Below, piece by piece: positions 1 through 6,044 of a stretch of DNA of 10,224 bases. Source of the stretch: Deltaproteobacteria bacterium. GTDB lineage: Bacteria > Desulfobacterota > DSM-4660 > Desulfatiglandales > HGW-15. Below the pieces are notes generated by a model. That model was not told the origin of the DNA, searched no databases, and saw only the letters and a program-made list of their open reading frames with translations. Location of the stretch: positions 1 to 10,224 of the forward strand of contig JAFGDF010000252.1 of NCBI GenBank assembly GCA_016932235.1. Direction: 5' to 3'. Both the position numbers and the translations under genes were made by a program. Position 1 is the first letter of the stretch. Every line of letters starts with the position of its first letter.

Positions 1-8
1 ATTCTATC

Positions 9-26
9 CGCTTGATCTATCAAGCG
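9..26. repeat. 7-bp perfect hairpin at window start
   Basis: CGCTTGA (9-15) and TCAAGCG (20-26) pair perfectly around a 4-base TCTA loop. A T-rich run (35-48, interrupted by one C) follows after 8 further bases. This could be a weak intrinsic terminator for a plus-strand gene ending left of the window, but the T-run is not directly next to the stem, so the terminator reading is uncertain. Confidence 0.4.
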
Positions 27-46
27 CAACGAGGTTTTTCTTTTTT

Positions 47-85
47 TTGATGGTGAATCGGGGCCTCACCCAAATCCACCATCAA
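47..85. repeat. 9-bp perfect inverted repeat
   Basis: TTGATGGTG (47-55) is matched by its exact reverse complement CACCATCAA (77-85), with a 21-base centre that contains a competing inner pairing GGTGA (52-56)/TCACC (66-70). The left arm directly follows the T-run, so a minus-strand transcript would end in A rather than U after the stem; it is not an ordinary terminator. The role is unknown. Confidence 0.45.
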
Positions 86-264
86 GATGTAATTACTGCC
101 TTCGCAGGGGCGGTTTTGCTGTGTTGCCGTTCGGTTGAGTCCACGTCGAAGCCTTTACCGGATTCAACAAATATCTCCTGAAACCTTTTAAGCCTGACCA
201 GATTAACCTTGTTCTCAAAAAATAGCGAATCAGAAAAAACTGCTTGCAAAATACCGATATGCAA
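82..264 (-). CDS. possible 60-residue small ORF or C-terminal remnant, unrecognised
   Basis: A minus-strand frame of 60 codons starts at ATG (262-264) and ends at 82. I do not recognise the product. The C-terminal two thirds have a believable mix of charged and polar residues (…LVRLKRFQEIFVESGKGF…), unlike most shadow frames here, but I see no Shine-Dalgarno sequence before the ATG, and an overlapping minus-strand frame (93-341) is also open. It may be the tail of a decayed gene or chance. It is the only coding candidate in the 425-base leader, and its stop lies inside the 47-85 inverted repeat. Confidence 0.15.
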   Translation of the reverse strand: MHIGILQAVFSDSLFFENKVNLVRLKRFQEIFVESGKGFDVDSTERQHSKTAPAKAVITS

Positions 265-322
265 AAAGAGTGCTGAATTATCTCATTAATGCGCAAAGAA
301 AATAAGATAGGGGCAATCATGC

Positions 323-354
323 TGAATATAGTGCCACTCAATATTCATGGCACT
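323..354. promoter_or_regulatory. interleaved inverted repeats upstream of the VWA promoter
   Basis: Two perfect 7-bp inverted repeats are interleaved in the order A-B-ctca-A'-B': TGAATAT (323-329) with ATATTCA (341-347), and AGTGCCA (330-336) with TGGCACT (348-354). The block ends 8 bases before the -35 hexamer of the promoter at 363-391, which is where an activator would normally bind. In RNA the same order would form an H-type pseudoknot, but if the promoter call is right the block is not transcribed with the VWA gene. Regulatory function is inference. Confidence 0.4.
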
Positions 355-362
355 TGAGATAT

Positions 363-391
363 TTGACAAAATCGAGTATATAGAATATTAA
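363..391 (+). promoter_or_regulatory. sigma70-type promoter for the VWA gene
   Basis: A perfect -35 hexamer TTGACA (363-368) is followed after exactly 17 bases by TATTAA (386-391), which matches the -10 consensus at four of six positions. Transcription would start near 398, giving a leader of about 28 bases that carries the ribosome binding site AAGGAAGGA (411-419) before the ATG at 426. The surrounding sequence is strongly AT-rich. No other hexamer pair in the leader has both good boxes and good spacing. Confidence 0.55.
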
Positions 392-425
392 TGTGTTGTA
401 ATTAAAAGAAAAGGAAGGAAAGACA

Positions 426-2678
426 ATGCGTAATTTTTTTCAACTGGCAATAATGACTTTACTTTTGAGCTTCATAACTATTCCTGTAACCGGGCATGCG
501 GCCGGAAAGACCAATCTCATGCTCATTTTTGATACGTCGGGCTCAATGTGGGGACAAATCGACGGTAAGGCCAAGATCACCATTGCGAAGGAAGCTATGG
601 ACCTGATCGTGAATGACCTGCCCGACGACATCAATATCGGCCTGGTGGCCTATGGCCATCGGCGTAAAGGCGACTGCGACGATGTGGAAATCCTGATTCC
701 GCTCGGCCCGCTTGATTCCGAGACCTTCCTTGCCAAGGTTAACTCGCTTAATCCCAAGGGAAAGACGCCCATGGTCCGGTCTATCCGTAAGACTGCCGAC
801 GCTATCAAGCACCTGGAGGACGAGACCACCATACTGCTCGTGTCTGACGGTGAGGAGACCTGCGACCCTGACCCCTGCGGTTTTGTGGCAGGGCTTGAAA
901 GGCTCGGCATCAAATTCGTGCTGCACGTGGTCGGCTTTGACGTGGGCGGCCAGACCGAGGCCCAGCTCAAGTGTATGGCCAGGGAGGGCGGCGGTGAATA
1001 CTTCCCGGCCAAAGATGCTGACAAATTAAAGAACGCACTGGATATGGTGATTAAAAAGACCGTGGCCAAGAACCTTGTCATTGAAGCATTCGCCGAAAAT
1101 AATACACCTGTTTCGGCCTGGGTCAATGTCATGGACCAGTCCGGCAAAATTATCGATTCTGATGGAGGCAGGCGCGTAAGCTTCGGTCTCGCTCCCGGCA
1201 CCTACACGATCACGGTCAAACCGGAAACCATGACAGAGACCAAGACCTTCCAAGACATCACCATAACCGGCGATCAGGTTACTCACCGTAAAGTGGTTTT
1301 CGCCAAATCCCGTATAATTGTAACCCTGAAGGATGGATCAGGCGAGAACATACCGGGATATATCCGAATCGTGGACATGAAGACCGGCCAGTACGCAGAG
1401 GAAGGAGACCATGATGGAGAGACTTCTGCTTTTACCGTGTCGCCGGGTGATTATCAGGTGGACATGGAATGCTCGAATACCGGTAAAAGGGTCAAGAGCG
1501 AGCAGTTCACCCTTCATGCGGGTGAAAGTAAAAACGTGACAGGCACGTGTGCCAACGCAAAGATAGGCGTCCTTGTCCTTGGTGCGGACAACCAGCCGAT
1601 AACCGGCTATATACGAATCGTCAATGTTCCTCTCGATGTTTATGAGGATGAGGCTGACTCTCGATCCACCATGCGATTCTTCGAGGTACCGCCCGGCAAG
1701 TATATAGTCGATGTGGAATGCCCGGACGAATCTCGCTTACGGTCCCTTCCATTCGACCTTTCCCAAGGCCAGGAAAACAGTCTGACGCTCAATTGTTCAA
1801 CCAAGGTCATCAAGATGAGCCTCGGTGAGGACGCCCGCTTTGATGCCACAAAATCGACGGTATCGATGACACCCAAGAATCTGCCAGAGCAGACCACACG
1901 CGAACCCATGCCGCAGACTGCCGCACAAAGCCCGCAGGACATGCAGTCTATGGCAGATCAGATGGAATCCGTAGCTGAAGCCCAGGCTGCCGCCGCGCAG
2001 GCTGCCGCTATGGCACGAATTCAGGAAGTCATGGGGGTGATGCAGGGGAACCAACTGCCACAGCCTCCCCAGACTCCGGAACAACAGGCAGAAGGCAGCA
2101 GCAAGGACACTCAAGGTTCCACGCGTTCCGTTGACGTTGTCCTTCCGAGGGTGGCCGACTCGCAGGCCGGATATTCCCGCCAGCGTCAGCTGCCTCCCGG
2201 CGAAGGCGCGCAGCACATCGATCAGGTCGGCGCACCGCCGCCCAACGTGGACTATTCCAATGTGGGCGCTGAAGACACAGGGGGAGGTCTTACCGAGGCT
2301 GATGAACGTCCCGAACAGGGACACAACCCCTATGAAGGTATGTCCAAGGAGGAGATGCAGGCGGCTTTTGCCAGAGACATGGGCATGCAGGGCCCGCAAG
2401 GTGACGGCGGATGCAATCCTGATGAATTTAACGTGGGAAGCCCCCTGACTACCCGGCGGCATATCGACACACTGGGATACCGCCTCGACTCCTGTGAGGA
2501 AAAGGCCAGGACCGTGGAAAGAAACGATATCCTTAACCGGATTGAGGCAGCCCGGGGCAATCTTCTGTATCTAGGGAAACGACTCAAGAAACGCGCGCCC
2601 AAAGACGAGTTGCAGCGACTGCTGGATCAATGCGCTCAGGAGGTTCATGCCATTCAGGTTTCCGTTTCCCAGATATAG
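426..2678 (+). CDS. exported von Willebrand factor A domain protein with tandem beta repeats
   Basis: A 750-residue exported protein, probably periplasmic or released. Residues 1-26 form a Sec-type signal peptide (one basic residue, hydrophobic core, cleavage near HAA-G). A VWA domain covers about 28-210 and has a complete metal site: DTSGS (D36, S38, S40), T114 in KGKTPM, and D141 in SDGEE; C146 and C151 follow it. VWA domains bind protein ligands through a coordinated divalent metal. Three beta-rich units follow at about 217-290, 296-375 and 379-458; the last two are clearly related (xPGYIRIV/ITGYIRIV early, then SPGDYQVDMEC/PPGKYIVDVEC) and resemble PEGA- or carboxypeptidase-regulatory-like folds. 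About 465-660 is Gln/Pro/Ala/Gly-rich and probably disordered, with an Ala-rich helix near 506-540. The last 90 residues look helical and carry C663, C690 and C736. No membrane anchor or sortase signal is visible. The ATG is well placed after AAGGAAGGA (411-419). The ligand is unknown; the gene stands alone. Confidence is high for the fold, low for the role. Confidence 0.9.
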   Translation: MRNFFQLAIMTLLLSFITIPVTGHAAGKTNLMLIFDTSGSMWGQIDGKAKITIAKEAMDLIVNDLPDDINIGLVAYGHRRKGDCDDVEILIPLGPLDSETFLAKVNSLNPKGKTPMVRSIRKTADAIKHLEDETTILLVSDGEETCDPDPCGFVAGLERLGIKFVLHVVGFDVGGQTEAQLKCMAREGGGEYFPAKDADKLKNALDMVIKKTVAKNLVIEAFAENNTPVSAWVNVMDQSGKIIDSDGGRRVSFGLAPGTYTITVKPETMTETKTFQDITITGDQVTHRKVVFAKSRIIVTLKDGSGENIPGYIRIVDMKTGQYAEEGDHDGETSAFTVSPGDYQVDMECSNTGKRVKSEQFTLHAGESKNVTGTCANAKIGVLVLGADNQPITGYIRIVNVPLDVYEDEADSRSTMRFFEVPPGKYIVDVECPDESRLRSLPFDLSQGQENSLTLNCSTKVIKMSLGEDARFDATKSTVSMTPKNLPEQTTREPMPQTAAQSPQDMQSMADQMESVAEAQAAAAQAAAMARIQEVMGVMQGNQLPQPPQTPEQQAEGSSKDTQGSTRSVDVVLPRVADSQAGYSRQRQLPPGEGAQHIDQVGAPPPNVDYSNVGAEDTGGGLTEADERPEQGHNPYEGMSKEEMQAAFARDMGMQGPQGDGGCNPDEFNVGSPLTTRRHIDTLGYRLDSCEEKARTVERNDILNRIEAARGNLLYLGKRLKKRAPKDELQRLLDQCAQEVHAIQVSVSQI

Positions 2679-2702
2679 TAGACGCTGTTTTACTCAAGAC
2701 CC

Positions 2703-2737
2703 AAACACTCCGGGCATTTCTCATGAGAGAAGTGTTT
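2703..2737. repeat. inverted repeat downstream of the VWA gene
   Basis: AAACACT (2703-2709) and AGTGTTT (2731-2737) are perfect complements, and the 10-base palindrome TCTCATGAGA (2719-2728) sits between them. It lies 25 bases after the VWA stop, where a transcript end would be expected, with a TTTT just inside and after the right arm. The outer stem is AT-rich and weak and there is no long U-tract, so it is at best a poor terminator. It also overlaps the tail of the minus-strand remnant. Confidence 0.3.
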
Positions 2738-3168
2738 TGCGCAAAATTCTAAAATAGGTTTGTCCGAAAGGCCCCCTTTGTATTTCAATACGAACTTGCA
2801 TTCAGGACTGTCATCCTGCTCTATGTGTTCATTATGTCAAGATAGAAGACTACCGGAAAAATAGATGCCATACGAAGTTTCCGCTTCTCGCATTTTGCCC
2901 TGCACCTCTGCCAGTTTGCTCTCTAATGCTTTTAGGGCAGATAGGCAATCACTTCTTGAGGAAATACATCATCAATTTCTCCATGGAAGTGTGATTGGGT
3001 AAAATTTACGTATTGAAAAACATTGATCTTTCAGGTGCAATTTCCCGTTTCCAAGGAGAGACGAAATGAAGATCGAGACAAATTTTATGGCGAAAAAAGT
3101 ATTGATTTTCATTGCTGTCTAAATCTATATTCAGCTTTGCAATTAGTTTTCCGCTCGGGGATGGTTGA

Positions 3169-3190
3169 AACCCCTCGCCTTTAGGCGAAG
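3169..3190. repeat. short palindromic repeat, copy 1
   Basis: AACCCCTCGCCT-TT-AGGCGA contains a perfect 6-bp stem, TCGCCT (3175-3180)/AGGCGA (3183-3188). It resembles the palindrome at 3372-3397, and both fit an idealised unit that starts AACCCC, continues (T/C)GCCT, has a two- or three-base centre, and returns through the complement to GGGTT. Copy 1 has lost the right outer arm. It looks like a small dispersed (REP-like) repeat. Confidence 0.35.
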
Positions 3191-3239
3191 CAAATTCTTG
3201 ATTGTCGATTAGCGACTTGTATTCAAGAACATTGCTTTC

Positions 3240-3342
3240 TGTCATTCTGTGGCTTGACCCTGGATCGGGTCCAGGGCAGGCCACGGATCCGGGAGGGTTA
3301 ATAAAAAAAACATGGATACTGCGATCAAGTCGCAGTATGACA
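3240..3342. repeat. 103-bp intergenic element with inverted ends (MITE/REP-like)
   Basis: The ends TGTCATTCTG (3240-3249) and CAGTATGACA (3333-3342) are inverted repeats with one mismatch in ten. Inside are two strong hairpins. The first is GTGGC (3249-3253) and CCCTGGA (3258-3264) pairing with TCCAGGG (3270-3276) and GCCAC (3280-3284). The second is ATACTGCGA (3316-3324) with TCGCAGTAT (3330-3338), loop TCAAG. The style (TGTCAT… ends, GACCCGGA/TGGA…TCAAGTC modules) matches palindromic repeats common between genes in many proteobacterial genomes. No ORF or transposase is inside, so any mobility would depend on enzymes elsewhere. No target-site duplication is obvious. It borders the start region of the broken minus-strand gene. 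Confidence 0.55.
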
Positions 3343-3371
3343 CACAGTTGATTTCGATCAGCCGGTTTTAG

Positions 3372-3397
3372 AACCCCTTGCCTGATAGACGAGGGTT
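3372..3397. repeat. short palindromic repeat, copy 2
   Basis: AACCC (3372-3376) and GGGTT (3393-3397) pair around an imperfect inner palindrome (CTTGCCT…GACGA). The left half is almost the same as copy 1 at 3169-3190 (AACCCCTTGCCT against AACCCCTCGCCT). The two copies flank the 103-bp element. It lies 27-52 bases before the first CoA-transferase gene, so it could affect its leader, but no terminator-like U-tract follows. Confidence 0.35.
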
Positions 3398-3423
3398 GTT
3401 CACTTATTCATGGAGTGTAATAT

Positions 3424-4713
3424 ATGAATCATAATGTTAGTAATGAAGGGATGCTCAGCCCATACAGAGTTCTGGATCTAACAAATGAACGCGGGCTTAT
3501 TTGCGGCCAGCTTTTAAGCGAGATGGGAGCGGATGTAATAAAGATTGAAAGACCGGGGGGAGACCGAGCCAGGAATATAGGCCCATTTTTTCATGATATT
3601 CCTGACCCTGAAAACAGCCTGTTCTGGTTTGCCTTCAATACAAACAAGAGGGGTATCACTCTTGATATAGAAACCGAAGACGGCAGGGAGTTGTTTAAAG
3701 AACTCATAAGTTCCGCGGATATCGTTATTGAATCATTTTCGCCCGGCTATATGGAGAAGCTTGGCTTGAATTATCCAGTGCTAAAAAAGATAAATCCCCG
3801 GATTATAATGACGTCTATCACGGGTTTCGGACAGGAAGGGCCCTATCGCGATTATAAGGATGCAGATATTGTGCTCTGGGCCTTGTCAGGTAATGCCTTT
3901 CTAACAGGCGATCCTGACCGGGCTCCGCTTATGCCCAGTTTCCCCATGTCCTATATCTTTTCAGGCGCGCTTCAGGCGGCTGTCGGCACTATGGTAGCAC
4001 TTTATCATCGCCATTGTACCGGTCAGGGTCAACTCGTGGATGCCTCTGCTTTGCTTTCGCTCTTGTGGTCTGTTTCCTCCGAACCTCTGGGCCCATGGCT
4101 GGAGCAAAAAGAAATTATAAAGCGTCAGGGCAGAATGTGGTATCGCTCACAGATAGGTGAGAATAATAAGACATCCCTGGTCGGCGCTCCAAATGTTTAT
4201 CAATGCAAGGATGGTGATATCAACTTTACGATTATGGCGGGGCCAAGTTTTTATAAGAGCACCGGAGCGCTCTCTGAATGGATTGAAAGTCTTGGAATGG
4301 CTGGTGAAACCCTGAAAAAAATAGACTGGCTCAAATTCGAATGGGCAACCGTCAGCCAGGATGTTATGGATGAAATAGTAGCAGATTTCAGCAATTTTTT
4401 TAAGACCAAGACAAAGGCTGAATTATTTGAGGAGGCGCAGAAAAGGGGTATCATGATGTATCCGTTTTTTACCCCTAAAGAGATAATGGGTCTTGAACAG
4501 CTCAAATCAAGGAACTACTGGGTTGAAGTGGAACACCCGGAGCTGGAAACAACTATAATATATCCCGGATCTTTTTTTAAGACATCCGAGGCATTCTCTA
4601 AATACCGCCGCCGCGCCCCCAGGATAGGGGAACATAACGAAGATATATTTTTTAATGAACTGAAGCTGTCCAGGAATGATCTGCTGATGTTAAAGCAGGC
4701 GGGCGTTATTTGA
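3424..4713 (+). CDS. family III CoA-transferase (CaiB/BaiF), BbsE-like subunit lacking the usual catalytic Asp
   Basis: A 429-residue cytoplasmic protein of the CaiB/BaiF (family III) CoA-transferase family, which moves CoA between organic acids. Visible hallmarks are YRVLDLTNERG (about 14-24), GADVIKIERPGGD (35-47), NTNKRGITLDIET (75-87), a GFGQEGPYRDYKDAD stretch (about 137-151), TGQGQLVDAS (about 200-209) and the C-terminal GEHNEDIF motif (about 402-409). The closest pattern I know is BbsE of succinyl-CoA:benzylsuccinate CoA-transferase, especially the NERG and PFFHDIPDPENSLFWFAFNTNKRG segments. At the position where active family members have Asp (as in PVAD…G) this protein has PMSY, Tyr177, so it may be the non-catalytic partner of the next gene. 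The start is supported by GGAG (3412-3415), 8 bases before ATG; another Met at residue 10 is less well spaced. Stop to next start is 25 bp. ATA and other AT-rich codons are more frequent here than in the VWA gene. Substrate unknown. Confidence 0.88.
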   Translation: MNHNVSNEGMLSPYRVLDLTNERGLICGQLLSEMGADVIKIERPGGDRARNIGPFFHDIPDPENSLFWFAFNTNKRGITLDIETEDGRELFKELISSADIVIESFSPGYMEKLGLNYPVLKKINPRIIMTSITGFGQEGPYRDYKDADIVLWALSGNAFLTGDPDRAPLMPSFPMSYIFSGALQAAVGTMVALYHRHCTGQGQLVDASALLSLLWSVSSEPLGPWLEQKEIIKRQGRMWYRSQIGENNKTSLVGAPNVYQCKDGDINFTIMAGPSFYKSTGALSEWIESLGMAGETLKKIDWLKFEWATVSQDVMDEIVADFSNFFKTKTKAELFEEAQKRGIMMYPFFTPKEIMGLEQLKSRNYWVEVEHPELETTIIYPGSFFKTSEAFSKYRRRAPRIGEHNEDIFFNELKLSRNDLLMLKQAGVI

Positions 4714-4738
4714 CATAATAAATCGAGGGTAAAAAAAT

Positions 4739-5950
4739 ATGAAACCATTTGAAGGAATAAACATCCTGGATTTTACATGGATAGGAACCGGCCCTTTGAG
4801 CGTCAATTACCTCAATTTCTACGGGGCGACAACAATCAAGGTGGAATCAGCCCTTCGTCCGGATCCGTTCAGGTTCAGCACACCATATAAAGGAGGGAAG
4901 ATAAGCGCGGAAACCAGTTACGGTTTTCATCATGTCCATACCACAAAAAGCATGGATATAACCCTCAATATGAAAAATCCCAAGGCAAAAGCTATCGCTG
5001 TCAGACTTATCAAATGGGCTGATGTCGTCTTTGAAAGCTTCACCCCCGGAGCGATGGAAGACATGGGACTTGGATATGAGGACCTGAAAAAAATAAAACC
5101 GGAAATAATAATGATGAGGACCTGCATGCACGGTCAAACCGGTCCTCTTGCCAGACAACCGGGACTGGGATTCATGCTGACGGCTATATCAGGTCTCGCC
5201 CCGCTTACCGGCTGGCCGGATCGCCCTCCATCAGGTCAATATTTCGCTTTCACCGACTTTGTCGCGCCATTGTTTAACGCATTTTGCCTCATGGCCGCCC
5301 TTGATTATCGCCGAAGGACAGGTCGAGGACAGATGCTCGATATGTCGCAGCATGAATCAGTACTGCGTTGTGCAGGCCCTCTTTTGCTTGATGCTGCGGT
5401 AAATCACAGGGAATACAAAGCAGGGGGAAATCGAGTGGAATATGCGGCGCCTCATGGTATTTACCGCTGTAAGGGGGAGGATCGCTGGTGTGCCATTGCC
5501 GTTTTCACGGATGACGAGTGGGAACGATTCTGCCGGGTTATCGAAAACCCGGCTCTGACGGAAAGCCCCAGGTTTAGAACACTCCGGGAAAGAAAGAGGA
5601 ACGAGGATGAACTGGACACGTTGATAGAAGAATGGACCATCCGGCATTCAGCGGAGAATGTAATGAATACTCTTCAGGCCGCAGGTGTTGCCGCAGGGCT
5701 TGCATCGAATTCAGGCGATCTCTACGATGATCCGCATCTCAGGCATTATAATGCTATCGAGGAGCTTGAACATCCTGATACGGGAAAGACGAGAATTTAC
5801 CTGCGTCCCGGGTTCACGCTTTCGGAATCTCCTTTTGAGCGGAGCAGACCTCCACTCCTGGGCGAGCATAACGAGCATGTGTATGTAAACATACTCGGCA
5901 TCCCTGATGAGGAATTTATTCAATTGATGGCGGAAGGGGTGTTTGATTAA
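4739..5950 (+). CDS. family III CoA-transferase (CaiB/BaiF), BbsF-like catalytic subunit
   Basis: A 403-residue CaiB/BaiF family CoA-transferase, the usual family length. It has FEGINILDFTWIGTGPLS at 4-21 (CoA-transferase N-terminal fold), ATTIKVES (30-37), a TKSMDITLNMKNPKAK block (about 69-84), ADVVFESFTPGAMEDMGLGY (about 94-113), the region FAFTDFVAP with D173 aligning to the catalytic Asp of formyl-CoA transferase, TGRGQMLDMSQHE (about 196-208) and GEHNEHVY near 375-382. In this family the Asp forms a mixed anhydride and then an aspartyl-CoA thioester during transfer. The N-terminus resembles BbsF, and with the preceding BbsE-like gene it most likely makes one heteromeric enzyme; the RBS GAGGG (4725-4729) lies 9 bases before ATG in the 25-bp gap, so the two genes are very probably co-transcribed. 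Donor and acceptor acids are not shown by the sequence; no benzylsuccinate synthase or beta-oxidation gene is in the window. Confidence 0.9.
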   Translation: MKPFEGINILDFTWIGTGPLSVNYLNFYGATTIKVESALRPDPFRFSTPYKGGKISAETSYGFHHVHTTKSMDITLNMKNPKAKAIAVRLIKWADVVFESFTPGAMEDMGLGYEDLKKIKPEIIMMRTCMHGQTGPLARQPGLGFMLTAISGLAPLTGWPDRPPSGQYFAFTDFVAPLFNAFCLMAALDYRRRTGRGQMLDMSQHESVLRCAGPLLLDAAVNHREYKAGGNRVEYAAPHGIYRCKGEDRWCAIAVFTDDEWERFCRVIENPALTESPRFRTLRERKRNEDELDTLIEEWTIRHSAENVMNTLQAAGVAAGLASNSGDLYDDPHLRHYNAIEELEHPDTGKTRIYLRPGFTLSESPFERSRPPLLGEHNEHVYVNILGIPDEEFIQLMAEGVFD

Positions 5951-5982
5951 GATCCTTTAGAGAAAAACTGACAGAAAGGATC
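5951..5982. repeat. 8-bp inverted repeat directly after the transferase stop
   Basis: GATCCTTT (5951-5958) begins on the base after the TAA stop and is matched exactly by AAAGGATC (5975-5982) across a 16-base loop. It could form a hairpin at the end of the transferase mRNA. No U-tract follows, so it is not a standard intrinsic terminator; an mRNA-stabilising or attenuating stem is possible. Confidence 0.35.
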
Positions 5983-6044
5983 AGGTCAAGGTACAGGAAC
6001 TCTGGCGGATTTAGCTTTCGCATAAAATAGAAGAAGGGAATTAA

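Larger units (their letters stand above)
2690..3239 (-). pseudogene. probable decayed minus-strand gene, product unknown
   Basis: No intact ORF is present, but reading the minus strand gives protein-like sequence in successive frames. Segment 1 is about 3239-3010 (…AKLNIDLDSNENQYFF… to …PERSMFFNT, TAA at 3006-3008). Segment 2, in another frame, is about 3010-2936 (…FHGEIDDVFPQEVIAYLP). Segment 3 is about 2935-2690 (KALESKLAEVQGKM… ending CPECLGLE, TAA at 2690-2692), with one in-frame TGA at 2837-2839. Joining them needs two frameshifts plus one stop read-through. The tail has a C-x(9)-C-x(2)-C pattern in FCAKHFSHEKCPEC and an earlier Cys, suggesting a metal-binding end. The upstream ATGs lie in or beside the repeat element at 3240-3342, so the true start may have been lost. 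It is convergent with the VWA gene, ending 12 bp after that gene's stop. It could instead be chance open sequence; I do not recognise the family. Confidence 0.4.

Noticed and set aside
543..1201. Minus-strand open frames opposite the VWA domain
   Set aside because: They are shadows of the metal-site coding region with no independent support.
1797..2462. 221-codon minus-strand open frame inside the VWA gene
   Set aside because: It lies wholly antisense to a gene with clear domains, and its product is a His/Arg/Leu/Ser-rich composition expected from reversed coding sequence; no ribosome binding site or domain was seen.
426..2678. VWA gene as part of a MoxR-VWA or defence (e.g. ternary) system
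   Set aside because: The protein has a signal peptide and no adjacent AAA+ ATPase or kinase/phosphatase partner; the upstream 425 bases hold no supported gene.
3006..3284. Intact 92-residue minus-strand gene starting MACPGPDPG
   Set aside because: Its first residues are translated from the hairpin of the repeat element at 3240-3342, no ribosome binding site was seen, and the downstream protein-like sequence continues in other frames; it is better read as part of a pseudogene.
3316..3338. Intrinsic terminator at the 9-bp ATACTGCGA hairpin
   Set aside because: The stem is good but no T-run follows on either strand and no gene ends nearby; it belongs to the repeat element.
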